This document shows, one piece after another, positions 44,128 through 55,705 of a stretch of DNA of 64,000 bases. The stretch is from Ailurus styani (taxonomy: Eukaryota > Chordata > Mammalia > Carnivora > Ailuridae). Each line of letters begins with the position of its first letter. The stretch's first letter is position 1. The stretch covers positions 1,629,178 through 1,693,177 of the forward strand of contig LNAC01000348.1 in NCBI GenBank assembly GCA_002007465.1. Reading direction: 5' to 3'. The notes under the pieces were generated by a model, which was not told the origin of the DNA, did no database searches, and saw only the letters and a list, made by a program, of their open reading frames with translations. Position numbers and translations under genes: made by a program.

Positions 44128-44266
44128 AAGAATTACTGTAACTTGTGTAAACAACTTTAGTGCAGTATAATTCACATATAATATACATTCATTTAAATAA
44201 GTGTTCAATTTAATGTTTTTACTCTATTCACAGAGTTGTGCAACCATTCTCACAATCAATATTTTT

Positions 44267-44464
44267 AAGGTTTATTTATTTTTAGAAAGAGAAGGAGAGA
44301 GAGAGCGCACAAGTGGGAGGGACAGAGGGAGAGGGACGAGAATCCCAAGCAGACTCCCCGCTGAGCACTGAGCCCAACGTGGGCTCAATCTCACAACCCT
44401 GAAATCATGACCTGAGCCGAAACCAAGAGTTGGATGCTTAACCGACTGCACTGGCAAGGTGCCC
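44267..44464 (-). mobile_element. CAN SINE inside L1, antisense, diverged
   Basis: AAGGTTTATTTATTTTTAGA left, GA-rich middle, TGACCTGAGCCGAAACCAAG and GCAAGGTGCCC right. L1 sequence continues directly on both sides (CTCACAATC before, ATCACAACTG after). Confidence 0.92.
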
Positions 44465-44895
44465 TTATCACAACTGATTTTTGAACATCTCACCCCCCCC
44501 CAAAAAAACCCTGTACCAATTAGCAATTACTGTCCATTTGTCCTTTCTTTTGGGTAACCTCCTTCCTGTCTCTATAAATATGCCCATTCTGAAAAATTCA
44601 TATAGTGGAATCATGTAATATGTGGTCCTTTTAAACTGCCTTAACTGATTTTGCATAATGTTCTCAGGGTTGATCTATGTTGTAGTCTAAATCAGTTCTT
44701 TATCCCTTTTTATTCATGAATAATATTCCATTGTATGGATATACTACACTTTGTTTATTCATTCATCAGATGATGAACATTTGGGTTGTCTCTACTTTTG
44801 GCTATTGTGAAAAAGGCTGTGAATGTTTACAAACAAGTTTTAGTGTGAACATGTTTTCATTTCTCTTGGTTATATACATAGGAGTGAAATTGTTG

Positions 44896-45114
44896 TCATA
44901 TGGTAACTCTGTGTTTAACATTTTGAGGAAATTCCAAACTGTTTGAGAATACTGCTTGCATTATTTTAGATTCCCACCAGCAATATGTGAGGTTTCCAAT
45001 TTCTCCACATCCTTGCCAGCACTTGTTATTGCCTGTCTTTTTGATTACAGCTATCCTAGTGGGTATGAAGTGGTATCCTACAATTTTGATTTGCATTTCC
45101 CTACGATTAATCAT
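44896..45114 (-). pseudogene. L1 ORF2 C-terminal zinc-knuckle remnant
   Basis: The frame keeps CWQGCGEIGNLTYCWWE, the cysteine-rich end of L1 ORF2, and YHFIPTRIAVIKKT before it. The usual His has become Tyr and the last Cys Ser, so the knuckle is broken. It lies inside the 44150-46560 L1. Confidence 0.85.
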
Positions 45115-46564
45115 GTTGAGGATCTTTTCATGCTCTTATTGGTTGTTTGTATATAGTCTCCAGAAAAAGTCTACTCTGATCCTTTGTTCATTTTTAAATG
45201 GGGTCATCTGTCTTTTTATTATTGAGTTATAAAAGTTTATTATATATTCTGGATACAAGTCCCTTCTTAGATGTATGAGTTGTAAATACTTTCTCCCATT
45301 CTATTTTTTTTTCTTCTTTTCACTTTCTTGATGTATCATTGGTAGCACAAAGTTTTTTGTTTTGATGAAATCCAACTTATCTATTTCATCTTGTGGTTTG
45401 GTATCATATCTAAGTACCTACTGCCTAACCTGAAGCCATAAAGATTTATATTTGTGTTTCCCTCCAAGAGTTTTATAATTTTAATTATTCCATTTAGGTC
45501 TTTAATTCATTTTGAGTTAATTTTTGTATATAGTGTGAGGTAGGGATCCAACTTTATTTTTCTGCATGTGGATATCCACCTCTTCTAGCATCATTTGTTG
45601 GAAAGACTTTCTTTTCCCCATTGAATTGAATTGTCTTCACACCCCTATAAAAAATCAATTGGACATAAATGTAAGGATTTATATTTAAACTTTCAATTAT
45701 TCCACTGATTTATATTCTATTGATCTATCCTTATGCCACTGACTTATGCAGTATCTCTTGATTACTGCAGCTTTCTAGTAAGTGTGGAAATTAGAAAGTA
45801 TGATTCCTCAAACTTTGTTGTTCTTTTTGAATGTGTTTTGAATATCCTAGTCTTTTTTATTACCATATAAATTTCAGGATCAGTATGGGAAAGTCAGCAA
45901 CAAGATAGCTGGGGTTTTTATAGGGATTGCATTGAATCAGTAGATCAATTTGGAGAGTACTGACATCTTAATAATAAGCTCTCTAATCCTTGGATTCCAT
46001 GTATGTAGATATTTTTAAATCTCTTTAAATGATGTTTTGTAGTTTTCATTGTACAAGTCTTTGCACTTTGTTGATTCATAAATATTTTACTTTTTTGATG
46101 ATACTTTAAATGGAATTATCTTATTAATTTAATTTTAGGATTGTCTACTGCAAATATGGAAGTTGATTTTATATATTCATCTTTTATCCTGTAACCCTGC
46201 TGAATTTGTTTATTAATTTAATAGTTTTATTGTGGATTCCTTAGAATTTTCTCTATTTAACACCATGCCATCTGCAGAGATAGTTTTACTTCTTCCTCTC
46301 CAAACTATATGTCTGTTACTTCATTTTCTTGCCTAATTGTTCTGGTTAGAGGCTTTGGTACAATGTTGACTAGAATTGCTAACAGTAGACATTATTGTTT
46401 TCTTCCTGATCTTAGGAGAATATTCTAGAGATGTCTGCTGGGTCCAGCTGGTTTATATTATTTCTTTGTTGATCTTCTGTTTAGATGTGCTATTGTTTAT
46501 TGAAAGCAGGGTACTGGAGTCTCCAAATGTTGTTATTATTTGTTTCTCACCTACACAACTTTTT

Positions 46565-47260
46565 CAAAGTGGGGAAACTCATTAATTTTGAGTTCAGCTC
46601 AAAAACTCATTAGTTTTGAGTCTTGAGTCCAGCTCCTTGCCTAAAAACTTCTATATCATTTTCCAGGCCAACTATGGACAATTACAAGGGCTTTATCTGG
46701 CAGGCCTCATGGGGAAAAGCTGCCCTCACCACACCAGACCTGATGCACAGTCTTGATGCACTATGGTCTCTGTAGGGATTTATAGGCTAGGACCCCAGCC
46801 CTCTGGCCAGTCATGTTCTACTCATACATGCATTCTTAGTAAAGGAGCCTTCATCCTGAGGTCTCCTAATTGAAGGACCTTGAAGACATTTTTCTCCACT
46901 TTAACTCAGTACTGTTCCATTCTTAGCCCTTCCCCTAGCCAGGCCCCGGGTCCACAAAATTTCAGGAGCCTTTTACATGGGGCTCCCTGAGCAGTGAGAA
47001 GATTCCCCATGCCTGTGTCAATTTATCTGACCCTTACCTGGTGCCATTCTATTGGGGGGGGGGGAAGGAACAGTGGGGAAGCCAGGACTTTCTCTTGCTT
47101 AGCTTCTTGCTTATACTATTGCCTTAAGTGATTAGAGGCTTGTCTGTTACTTTCATTTTGGCTTGTTGCCTTATTCAGTAATTATGACACCTGGCAGCTC
47201 AGCTCTCCAGCTCAGTTCAGCTCTTGACAGGACAATACAATTTTATCTTGTTATTTTCTG
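46565..47260. other. Unassigned GC-richer block
   Basis: After the L1 ends, the sequence becomes GC-richer, with short internal repeats (TTGAGT/AGCTC near 46585-46635) and a G11-12 run near 47053. No gene or named repeat is recognised; an old LTR or L1 5' sequence is possible. Confidence 0.35.
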
Positions 47261-47264
47261 AAGT

Positions 47265-47600
47265 TTTTTTTTTTAATACAGAAACTGAGAATACCACCTT
47301 TCACTTTCCCACCACACAAATGAATAAATATGTATAGTTTTGTTATTTATTGCTTTGTGTTCTTAAATAAAACTTAAAACTTTATCAATATAAAGTAGAT
47401 GCTTCCTAATTCCCTTCCACAGTTTGTCTCCTACCTTCTACAGAGGCAAGCACTAAAATGAATTTGATATACAAGCATCCAGAACATGTATTTCTATATA
47501 AGTATTTCACTTGTATGTATTCATAATATATAACCTTATTTTGTGAGTTTTAAAATTTGTATGTAAGTGTTAAATTGTGGATTAGCCTTTTGCAATTCAC
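47265..47600 (-). mobile_element. Possible old L1M 3' end, antisense
   Basis: GTTATTTATTGCTTTGTGTT, then TTTTGCAATTCACAGGTCTG recall antisense 3' ends of old L1. Weak and partial. Confidence 0.35.
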
Positions 47601-47999
47601 AGGTCTGCCTTTATAGTGAATTAAATTAAATGGACCCAACTTCCATCAAGGCAAAGTTAGATCCAGGTCTCTTTTTCAATCATTCATTTTCCCCCAACCC
47701 CTGTATCTCATTATTAAAGCCAAGGAGAATTTGATGAAAGTTGACATTATAAGGAATAAGGAGACTATACCTCTGTTGGAAGATCTCTCTTTATGAAAAA
47801 GCAAGGATAGCATTTCCTTGAAAACAGGACCCAAAAGATTTCTAGAGCCCTTTAAAAGTAGGGGATCTGTTACATTCCCTGACCATGCCAAGGTATGGCC
47901 TCCTACTTGCAGAGTAACATAATTAATATATTGAGACTAGTTGAAAATGCTCATTTGATTATTTTTGGACATTTCCCTAAGACTGGCAAGTAATTATAG

Positions 48000-48170
48000 A
48001 GGTAAAAAGGGCTTCTGAGTTCACCTATTCCAATTGTCTTAACTTACAAAGTATGCAAGTCAGACCCCAAAAGATTAGCTGATTTGTGAAAAGTGAGTCT
48101 GTTAGCCAAACCAGGACTTTAACTCAGGTCTCCTGATTCTTAGTTCATTATTCTTTATACTAATTACTTG
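48000..48170 (-). mobile_element. MIR-like ancient SINE, antisense
   Basis: TTAGCCAAACCAGGACTTTA, ACTCAGGTCTCCTGATTCTT and AGTTCATTATTCTTTATACT match the end of antisense MIR-related repeats. The core is decayed. Confidence 0.5.
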
Positions 48171-48174
48171 TTAC

Positions 48175-48868
48175 TAAACTGGGCTCTGTGGCAGCATCCC
48201 AAGGGTTTTTGTAAGGGTCGAGGTAGAAGATCAAGCAAATTAGTCTCTGGGCTTCTATCTCCTTTCACCCTGGGTTAAACTTTCAGTGACTGTTAGTGCC
48301 TTCTCACAGTTACTGTTTGTCCATGTGGGGGTGCAATGACTCCTTAAATGCATGGTGGCAACAGTCCTCATACACATTATTTGTGTGATGTTTTCTGCCA
48401 TTGCTTTCACACAATCAGGAAATTGTCATTATTTTTGCTAAATTCATTTAATGGAGTCTCAAAAATTCATCTAATCACTTACATTTTACCGGGCCAAGTT
48501 AGCAAGTTATATTATTATTACCTTTGTATTCATTTACATATTGTGCTAAAGTAAGTAAAATGGAGGGATTTATAATGTGGCTATTTTAGTTTAGATAAAA
48601 AGTAAAGCTTCTACATAATATCATCTTGAGAATTTATTAACTATATGGGATATACATTTTTTATTCTTCTTAGGACTATTTTATCAAATAATGGTACATT
48701 AGTAAACACTGTTGGCTGTCTATCCAAACAGAGTTCCCTTCTTCATTACTAACAGAACTCAGATGTCATCCAAGGGTTATCCATCTCTGTGGCATACTGT
48801 TTTTTCCAAAGATGAGTACACTGATCCCTGTCCTAACCCACATGCTCTCTTTACAATGTGATGTTTAT
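48175..48868. other. Unassigned sequence
   Basis: No gene or repeat is recognised. Confidence 0.3.
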
Positions 48869-48869
48869 A

Positions 48870-49332
48870 TGTCTCTATAAGCCTTAACTGCCTTGTTCAA
48901 CAGGGTATGCTAAATGTGATGTGATGGGACTTTGGAGTTAGGTCATAAGAAGCAATACAGCTTACAACTGGCTCTCTTTTTCTTGGGATGTTTGCCCTTG
49001 GAACACAGTCACCATTTTGTAAGGAAACCAGGCATCCACGTGGAAAGCCAAGTGTAAATGTTCCAGCCACACCTCCAGTTGCTATAGTCTTCCAGCCAAT
49101 AGTGAGCATCAGTGTTAGATGTATGAGTGAGAAGCCTTCAGAAACTTTCACCCTAAGCCTTTAAGTTTTCCAGGTAAGGCTTTAGACATTGTGGAATAAA
49201 GGCCATTCCGGCTGTACCCTGTCAGAATTCTAGACCCACAGATTCCATGAGCATAGTAAGTGGTTGTTTTATGCCACTAAGTTTTGAGGTAACCTGTTAT
49301 GCAGTCATAGTAACAACACTGTACAATAGGGT
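48870..49332 (+). mobile_element. MLT1-type MaLR LTR, sense
   Basis: CCAGCCAATAGTGAGCATCA, GTATGAGTGAGAAGCCTTCA and GGTTGTTTTATGCCACTAAG, then TTTTGAGGTAACCTGTTATG, are the 3' half of an MLT1 LTR in order. The start is approximate. No internal MaLR sequence is seen. Confidence 0.8.
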
Positions 49333-49399
49333 CCATGATATTTGGGGGACGCTGACTTTATATCTACCCCCAGGGGTGGGCTGTAATTTAATTAAAGAG

Positions 49400-49628
49400 G
49401 AGGTTCTCAATTAGGGGCAATCATTGCCATGTGACATTCAGAAATGTCTGGAGACATTACTGGCTGTCATGACTGAGGATGCTTCTGGCATCCAGAGAAT
49501 AGAGGCCAGAAATACTGTTAGCCATCCCACAATACACAGGACAGCTCCTTCTCACCACCCCTCCCACACACACAAAAGAATTACCTAGCCCAAAATGTCA
49601 ATATTGCCAAAGGTAGAGAATCTCTAGA
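49400..49628. mobile_element. MER5A hAT-Charlie MITE
   Basis: GGAGGTTCTCAATTAGGGGC start, ATGTCTGGAGACATTACTGG, GGCATCCAGAGAATAGAGGC, CACAATACACAGGACAGCTC, CCCAAAATGTCAATATTGCC and AGGTAGAGAATCTCTA end. Both terminal inverted repeats are recognisable. Confidence 0.93.
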
Positions 49629-49629
49629 T

Positions 49630-50206
49630 TAAGCCAACCAATACCCTTGTTTATATTTAGCAATTGGTAGCTATTTGTGGAAGATGTTCTTAACAAAAGG
49701 TGGAAGAAAAAAGATGCTAAGACATCTTATCAAAGGAGATTATATTCCAAGTATCTAATTCTAAACATTAAGAAGTCAGTGAAAAAATGTTTATAAAAAT
49801 ACTAACTAGACTTTTTCTGATATGGGAATTCAGGTAAAAGTTTGTAATTGTAATCATCCTTTCTGTTTCTGTTTCTGTTTCCTGTTCCCTAAAAAAAAAA
49901 AGTCCTTATAAAGTTTCTGTAATGAAGAATACTAGTTTAAAGAAAAATGCACATCAGAAATTATGGCCACATTCTATGGATATAACTTTAGTATTTGAGA
50001 TTCTTCTTTGCTGAGTATTTAAATCAGTTGCCCTGGGTAATAATATTCAGATTGGAATCCCAGATTTCTGAAATTATAAATATTTGAATATTTATATTCA
50101 AATATTTGTCGATTATTTGTCAAAGAAACTTTTGTCAAAGAAGCTTTAAGAATTTCCCTCTTCCTCCTTTGGCATAAGGAGAAATTAATGGATGACTCTG
50201 GGAGTT
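49630..50206. other. Unassigned sequence
   Basis: No gene is seen. A (TTTCTG)n run lies at 49860-49882 and a TATTTGAATATTTATATTCA palindrome near 50081. Confidence 0.4.
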
Positions 50207-50417
50207 TTTTTTTTTAAAGATTTTATTTATTTATTAGAGAGAGAAAATGCGTGCGTGCTCGTGCACACACACACACATACACACGCAAGAGTAGTGGGAG
50301 AGGGAGAAACAGGCTCCCCACGGAGCTGGGAGCCAGACAAGGGGCTGATCCCATGATGCTGGGATCATGACCTGAGCTGAAGGCAGACACTCAACCGACT
50401 GAGCCACCAGGTGCCCC
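50207..50417 (-). mobile_element. CAN SINE, antisense, with (CA)n inside
   Basis: AAGATTTTATTTATTTATTA left, an ACACACAC run at 50265-50284 in the GA-rich middle, and CTGAGCCACCAGGTGCCCC right. GGGAGTTTT on both sides is the duplication. Confidence 0.93.
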
Positions 50418-50714
50418 AATGGGAGTTTTGTTTTAAAATAATGCATTCAAAGGGTTATTGTCATGTCAGATAATTGCTGTGGTGTCATTAGAGTTTAAAA
50501 GATTTTCCCTGATAGAGTTTATCTTTTCCTCATTTGTGATCTATAACTTACCTTGAAGAATGCTATAAACATATTTTTATAGTCAGATTGAAATTTCTTT
50601 TTTTTTCTTGGTAGAATCTATAAAGCATGACCTGAATTTCTTGAATTGTATAAAATACAACATGCAAGTTTGTGTTTTGCAGCATAAACACATTAGAATC
50701 TCAATTACCCATAT

Positions 50715-51985
50715 TTTTCTTTAAAGTTTTAAAATTTTTATTTTTTCATTTTAATTCCAGCATAATTAACATACAATGTAATGTTAGTTTCAGGTGTACA
50801 ATATAGTGATTCAAAAACTGTATACATTAGTCAGTGCTCATCATGATAAGTGTTCTCTTAATCCCCATTACCTATTTCACCATCCACCAACCCACCTCCT
50901 CTCTGGTACCCCTAAGTTTGTTTTCTATTTTTAAGAATATTTTTGTTTGTTTGTTTGTCTCTTTTTTGTTTGTTGCTTTTCTTCTTAAATTCCACACTTG
51001 AGTGAAACCATATGGTATTTGTCTTTCTCTGATTTATTTCACTTAGCATTATACCTTCTAGATTCATCCATGCTGTTCAAATGGCAAGACTTCATTCTTT
51101 TTTATGGCCAAATAATATTCTATTATGTATATATACACCATATCTTCTTTATCCATTAATCTATCAATGGACATTTGGGTTGCTTCCATAATTTGGCTAT
51201 TGTAAATAATGCTGCAATAAACATAGGGGTGCATATATCTTTTCAAATTAGTGTTTTCATATTCTCTTAAATACCCAGTAATGGACTTATATGGTAATTC
51301 TATTTTTCATTTTTTGAGAGTCCTCCATCCACAGTGATTGCATTAGTTTGCATTCCCACCAACAGTGCACGAATATTCCTTTTTCTTCACATTCTTGCAA
51401 ACACTTGGTTTTTGTGTTTTTGATTTTAGCCATTCTGACAGGTGAGAGGTGATACCTCATTGTAGTTTTGCTTTGCCTTTCTCTGATGATGAGTGATGTT
51501 GAGCATCTTTTCATGTGTCTGTTTGCCATCTGCATGTCTTCTCTGGAGAAACACCTGTTCATGTCTTCTGCCCATTTTTAAATTGGATTATTTGGTTTTG
51601 GGGTGGTGAGTTGTATAAGTTCTTTATATATTTTGGATAATAGCCCTTTATAAGATACATTGTTTTCATATGTCATCTCCTATTTTGCTGGTTGTCTTTT
51701 TGTTTTGTTGATTGTTTCCTTTGCTGTGAAGAAGTTTTTATTTTGATGTAGTCCCAATAGTTATTTTCATTTTTCTTTCCTTTGCCTCAGGAGATATATC
51801 CAGAAAAATGTTATGTCTGATGTCAAAGAGGTTACTGCCCATGTTCTCTTCAAGGATTTGTATGGTTTCACCTCTCACATTTAGGTCTTTAAATCTATTT
51901 TGAGTTTATTTTTGTGTATGCTGTAAGAAAGTGGTCCAGTTTCATTCTTTTGCTTGTGCTTTTTGGTTTCATAACTTGACTAGAA
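50715..51985 (-). mobile_element. Carnivore-type L1, 3' UTR to ORF2, antisense
   Basis: CAGCATAATTAACATACAAT, TTCAGGTGTACAATATAGTG and TCAGTGCTCATCATGATAAG are the carnivore L1 3' UTR. ORF2 follows to about TTCATTCTTTTGCTTGTGCT near 51960. It is less decayed than the other antisense L1 blocks. Frames at 51064-51246 and 51287-51562 keep ORF2 text. Confidence 0.92.
51064..51562 (-). pseudogene. L1 ORF2 C-terminus, two frames, near-intact zinc knuckle
   Basis: The frame at 51287-51562 keeps [16 protein letters not shown] and [18 protein letters not shown], the CX3CX7HX4C knuckle with all four ligands. The frame at 51064-51246 keeps the very end (YYLAIKKNEVLPF). They are separated by stops or frame changes near 51250-51290, so the ORF2 end is broken. 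In the living element this domain helps ORF2p bind RNA. Confidence 0.87.
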
Positions 51986-52069
51986 TTGGGCTGCAAATTT
52001 TTACTTTAATAATGAAGAACAGAGAACATAAAATATAGAGATAGGCTTTAGTAGATATCATTATCATCA

Positions 52070-52505
52070 AAATAAGAGCTAATGTTTATATAATGTCTCA
52101 TGTGTTAGACCCTGTTCTAAGCTTTGCATGTATTACCTCATTTAACCTGCATAACAACCCTATGAGGCAGTACTATTTTTTTTAAGATTTTATTTATTTA
52201 GCTATCTATTTATTTATTTAGTGCAAGTGAGGAAAGAGAGAGAGAGAGAATCCTAGGCCGACTCCATGCTGAGTGTGGAGCCTGATGCAGGGCTCGGTCT
52301 CACAACCCTGAGATCATGACCTGAGCAGAAATCAAGAATCCAATGCTTAACTGACTAAGCCACCCAGGCACCCCAAGGCAGGTATTATTATTATTATTCA
52401 CATTTTACAGATGAGGAAACTGAGGCATATAAAGATGAAATCGTTTTCCTATAATTGTACAGCTAGTCAATGGTAGATGTGGGACTGATTCCAGACAGTA
52501 TTATT
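52070..52505 (-). mobile_element. MIR SINE, antisense, split by a CAN SINE
   Basis: Left half: CTGTTCTAAGCTTTGCATGT and TATTACCTCATTTAACCTGC. Right half after the SINE: CATTTTACAGATGAGGAAAC, TGAGGCATATAAAG, TGTACAGCTAGTCAATGG. Together they make one nearly full MIR. Confidence 0.93.
52177..52374 (-). mobile_element. CAN SINE inside MIR, antisense
   Basis: AAGATTTTATTTATTTAGCT left, GA-rich middle, ACTAAGCCACCCAGGCACCC right. AGGCAGTACTATT before and AGGCAGGTATTATT after are the duplicated MIR target. Confidence 0.94.
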
Positions 52506-52509
52506 TTAG

Positions 52510-53128
52510 TGCTCATGCTCTCAATTCTACATTTAATTGCATGTAAGGCATATAGGTAATGGTTTATCCAGAACTAATGTTCATGTTTCTAATCCAGTGC
52601 ACTTTACAACACGCAATGGAATAAAAATTTCTATTAAGAGATAAAACATTATTATATGAATTTAGACTTAGAATATTCAGCCATGATAAAAGAGTTGAAT
52701 TAGTAGAGAAAAGCCACATTCCTGCATGTAGAGACTGATATGTCATGTAAAGAGCTAGGTCCTCAATAACGTCAATCACTCTGGAAAGAAGACCTGTTCC
52801 ACAGAAAGAAGAACTCAGTAGGAATAGGAATGCTCTAGACTGACACAGTATTGAAATCTACCTTTGTTGGTCTTAACTCTGAAGATGCTAAGGGTTTAAA
52901 GGTATTTTCCATAGAATGGACTGTATAGTGATGTTCACCATTTAGAAGCTGGCCAGGGGCCAGGAAGTAAGGAGCCAGCCAAGGTTGAGCCTGGGGGTCT
53001 GTTCCTCCTACACAAGACTAAAGCAATACATTTCTCAGAGCTAATGAAAATCAAAGCAAGTTAAATTGGAAACTCAACATGTCTAGAAAAAGGCCAAAGT
53101 ACTCAGTTGGCCACCAGTCACTCTAGTT
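52510..53128. other. Unassigned sequence
   Basis: No gene or repeat is recognised. Confidence 0.3.
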
Positions 53129-53129
53129 T

Positions 53130-53560
53130 CTTTATTCTATCATTCAATCACTCCTTTATTCAACAAATATTTGGTTTATAGACAGGCATTGTGCTAGGCA
53201 AAGGGCAATATATTAGTAAACAAAAAATGCAGTCCCTGAACTCATGGAGTTGAAACCAAATGAAGGAGAGACCCATAAATAAGCAAACAAAACATTATTA
53301 ATTATAAATTATTATAAACAGTACTGAAGAAACAAACAGCATGCAAATAGAGAAAACAACAGTGAGGGAGGTTACCCTAGGTAAAGGAGGCCAGAGGCCT
53401 CTCTGGAGAGGTGACATTTAAGGCATGACAGGAAGTCAGTCTTCAGTCATGTGATAAGCAGTAGACAATAATTCCAGGCAGAGATCATAGCACGTCTATT
53501 TGTACAGAGTTTGGTGTGCTCTGAGGAAGATATCTGTGGGTAAAGGTTGGGTTTTTTTAT
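53130..53560 (-). mobile_element. L2 LINE 3' end, antisense
   Basis: CTTTATTCAACAAATATTTG, GGCATTGTGCTAGGCAAAGG, TGAACTCATGGAGTTGAAAC, CCTCTCTGGAGAGGTGACAT and AATTCCAGGCAGAGATCATA follow antisense L2 over 400 bp. Confidence 0.88.
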
Positions 53561-53929
53561 GAATGTTAAAATAGGACTGAATTAAATTTTGATATCATAT
53601 ATAATCCTATATTTTTCCAAAACTGTGAAGTTACGCTCATGATTTCAGGTCAAGTATTTTAAAATTACTGTCCCTGAAAATTTAATCAAGGAAGAGAAGC
53701 TTTCCCTTTGGATAACACTATCTACAGCTAAAAAAGAAGAAAGGTGGCTTGGGAATTTTCTTTAGAAATTCTGGGTAATTCTATGGGTTAGGTAAATAAT
53801 AACACTATAATAAATTTGTAATAATAAATAATACAAAGGTATCAGTGACCTTATTATCTGTGTTTGTTATTTTTACCATAGCAGTGTTTATAGGAAGGAA
53901 TGTTTTAAATATAAGAATGTTACAGGAAG
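53561..53929. other. Unassigned sequence
   Basis: AT-rich, no gene or repeat recognised. Confidence 0.3.
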
Positions 53930-54125
53930 GGTGCCTGGGTGGCTCAGTGGGTTAAAGCCTCTGCCTTCAGCTCAGGTCATGATCTCAGGGTCTGGGGATC
54001 GAGGCCCGCATTGGGCTCTCTGCTCAGCAGGGCGCCTGCTTCCTCCTCTCTCTCTCTCTCCCTCTCAGCCTACTTGTGATCTCTCTCTCTCTGTCAAATA
54101 AATAAATAAAATCTTAAAAAAAAAA
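53930..54125 (+). mobile_element. Young CAN SINE (mustelid-like subfamily)
   Basis: GGGTGCCTGGGTGGCTCAGT head, TCAGGTCATGATCTCAGGGT core, CTCTCTCTCTCTCCCTCTCA middle and AAATAAATAAATAAAATCTT tail. An exact 17-bp duplication AAGAATGTTACAGGAAG lies at 53913-53929 and 54126-54142. Confidence 0.98.
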
Positions 54126-54142
54126 AAGAATGTTACAGGAAG

Positions 54143-55050
54143 GAATGTTAGAAATACCACAGCACCTTCAACATGTGAAGGGGCACGTGGAGGCAAAAGT
54201 GTCTACAAAAAAATATAAATGTAACTCCAAGTCTTTCCTTGCTTGTGATTTACTAATAGTCCATTTCCTTGGCAACAGACGTGGCACAGCCTATAGGCCC
54301 TGTGCTTGGGTGTTACTTCCTCTTGCTCTCCTAACCTGCACATTGCACTTTTTTCAGGATAGTCCCCCAATATTGGAATAGGGAATCATTGCCCAGTGGA
54401 GGCAGGGAAAGCAAGCCAGCTTATTTCCAGTGTTTGGAAGAGTACCAGGCTGCAAAGTGGTTTCACCTTGACCTCAGTCACTGTGCCGTTATTAGGGCAA
54501 TTCTATATATGTGGTTCTAAATTAGAGCATCACTCAGAGCTTTGGTTAGATGCCACACTTAACCTTAGGTCACATATATACAATAATTTGTGTCAAGAGC
54601 CTGACACACAGTAGGTGCTGAGTACATGGTAGCATTCTCCCCTGTCATGGGTCCTGGGGAGGATAGTTTATTGTGGAAATACCCTAGCCACATCTACTTT
54701 AATCTGCTCTGCAGTTAGCTTTGAAAATCACGACTGTTCTGAGATTATATAAGCCTATCTCTGTCTTAGGGGAAGCTTAAAATAGTCTTAGATTCAGGCA
54801 TTCCTTCTTTGGGACTAGCCCTGGGCTCAACAGTTTCATTGCAAGAAGCAGTAATCAGAGCTGGTAATCTTCCCAGGGAAGAGGTGCCTGATGCAGCAGT
54901 GCTCAGAGGGGGAGAGTCAGCAGACTGGCTTTGGAGGCTGAAGCTTTATAGAACCGAGGGACAAGTCCCTGGTATCAGCTGGGGAAAGAAATAGTTTGTA
55001 GCTGCTGGGAGTGCAAAATATAGGGAGAACAGTGTCAGAAGATGAAATGG
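54143..55050. other. Mostly unassigned; MIR/L2 tail scrap at 54590-54640
   Basis: AGAGCCTGACACACAGTAGG then TGCTGAGTACATGGTAGCA resembles a MIR or L2 tail. The rest is unassigned and somewhat GC-richer than average. Confidence 0.4.
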
Positions 55051-55054
55051 AAGG

Positions 55055-55235
55055 GAACACATGGCCTGGTTTTAAGAATTCAAACCTGGCTCTGCTATTT
55101 ATTAGTAGGCAAGTTAGGCAGCATCCTTTTACATTTGGTCCTGCTTTCAACACGAAAATGGGAATTGTGCTTTTCCCCAGCCGATTTCACAGGATACTAG
55201 GAGTATTTATGAGGTAGTGTCAGGCACCCTCACCA
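55055..55235 (+). mobile_element. MIR SINE, sense
   Basis: TTCAAACCTGGCTCTGCTAT and TAGGCAAGTTAGGCAGCATC, then ACACGAAAATGGGAATTGTG and GAGGTAGTGTCAGGCACC, follow MIR order. Confidence 0.75.
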
Positions 55236-55384
55236 ATCTGATTTGCAGGTTCAAGTCTAATGTCCTCAGGCTTAGTTGAGTATGGAATCTTCATGTCCCT
55301 CTGAGCCAGAGCTGCATTCTCTAGGCTATTGTACAAGGACTACAACCCAATCCATAGCATTTTCAAATTGTTTTCCTCCAGGTT

Positions 55385-55705
55385 CTCTATGTCCCTTTGA
55401 CAAATATTTCCTACCTGCCTACTATCTGTCGGGGAGAGTTAAGTGCTGAATTAACTGCTGGGAACACATTGACAAAGAGAGCAGGATGCTATCCTATTGC
55501 AAATTGTGAGTAATTTAGTCAGGGAGAGAGACGATAAATCCATAAACACAGAAATAAATAAACAATTTGAAATTATCATGAAGGGGGAGAAAGCTAGGTT
55601 CAGTGATAGGAAATAACAGAAGGAGAAGTTCTGGTATGATGATTAGGGAAGACCTTTCTGAAGAAGTGGCACCAAGGGGGAGAGACCCAGGAGACGAGCG
55701 AAAAG
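55385..55705 (-). mobile_element. L2 LINE 3' end, antisense
   Basis: TTTGACAAATATTTCCTACC and TGCCTACTATCTGTCGGGGA, then AACTGCTGGGAACACATTGA and GGGAAGACCTTTCTGAAGAA, match antisense L2 order. The long frames of 138 and 127 codons over 55515-55986 start in this repeat. Confidence 0.75.

Larger units (their letters stand above)
44150..46560 (-). mobile_element. L1M LINE, 3' UTR through ORF2, antisense, with nested SINE
   Basis: From the left: TAATTCACATATAATATACA and AGAGTTGTGCAACCATTCTC (3' UTR), then a SINE, then ACCCTGTACCAATTAGCAAT. It continues with ATTTGGGTTGTCTCTACTTT, TATGGTAACTCTGTGTTTAA, ATCCTAGTGGGTATGAAGTG, TTTTGTATATAGTGTGAGGT, TGGAATTATCTTATTAATTT and GCCATCTGCAGAGATAGTTT. This is standard reverse-complemented L1M order across about 2.2 kb. 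Confidence 0.92.
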
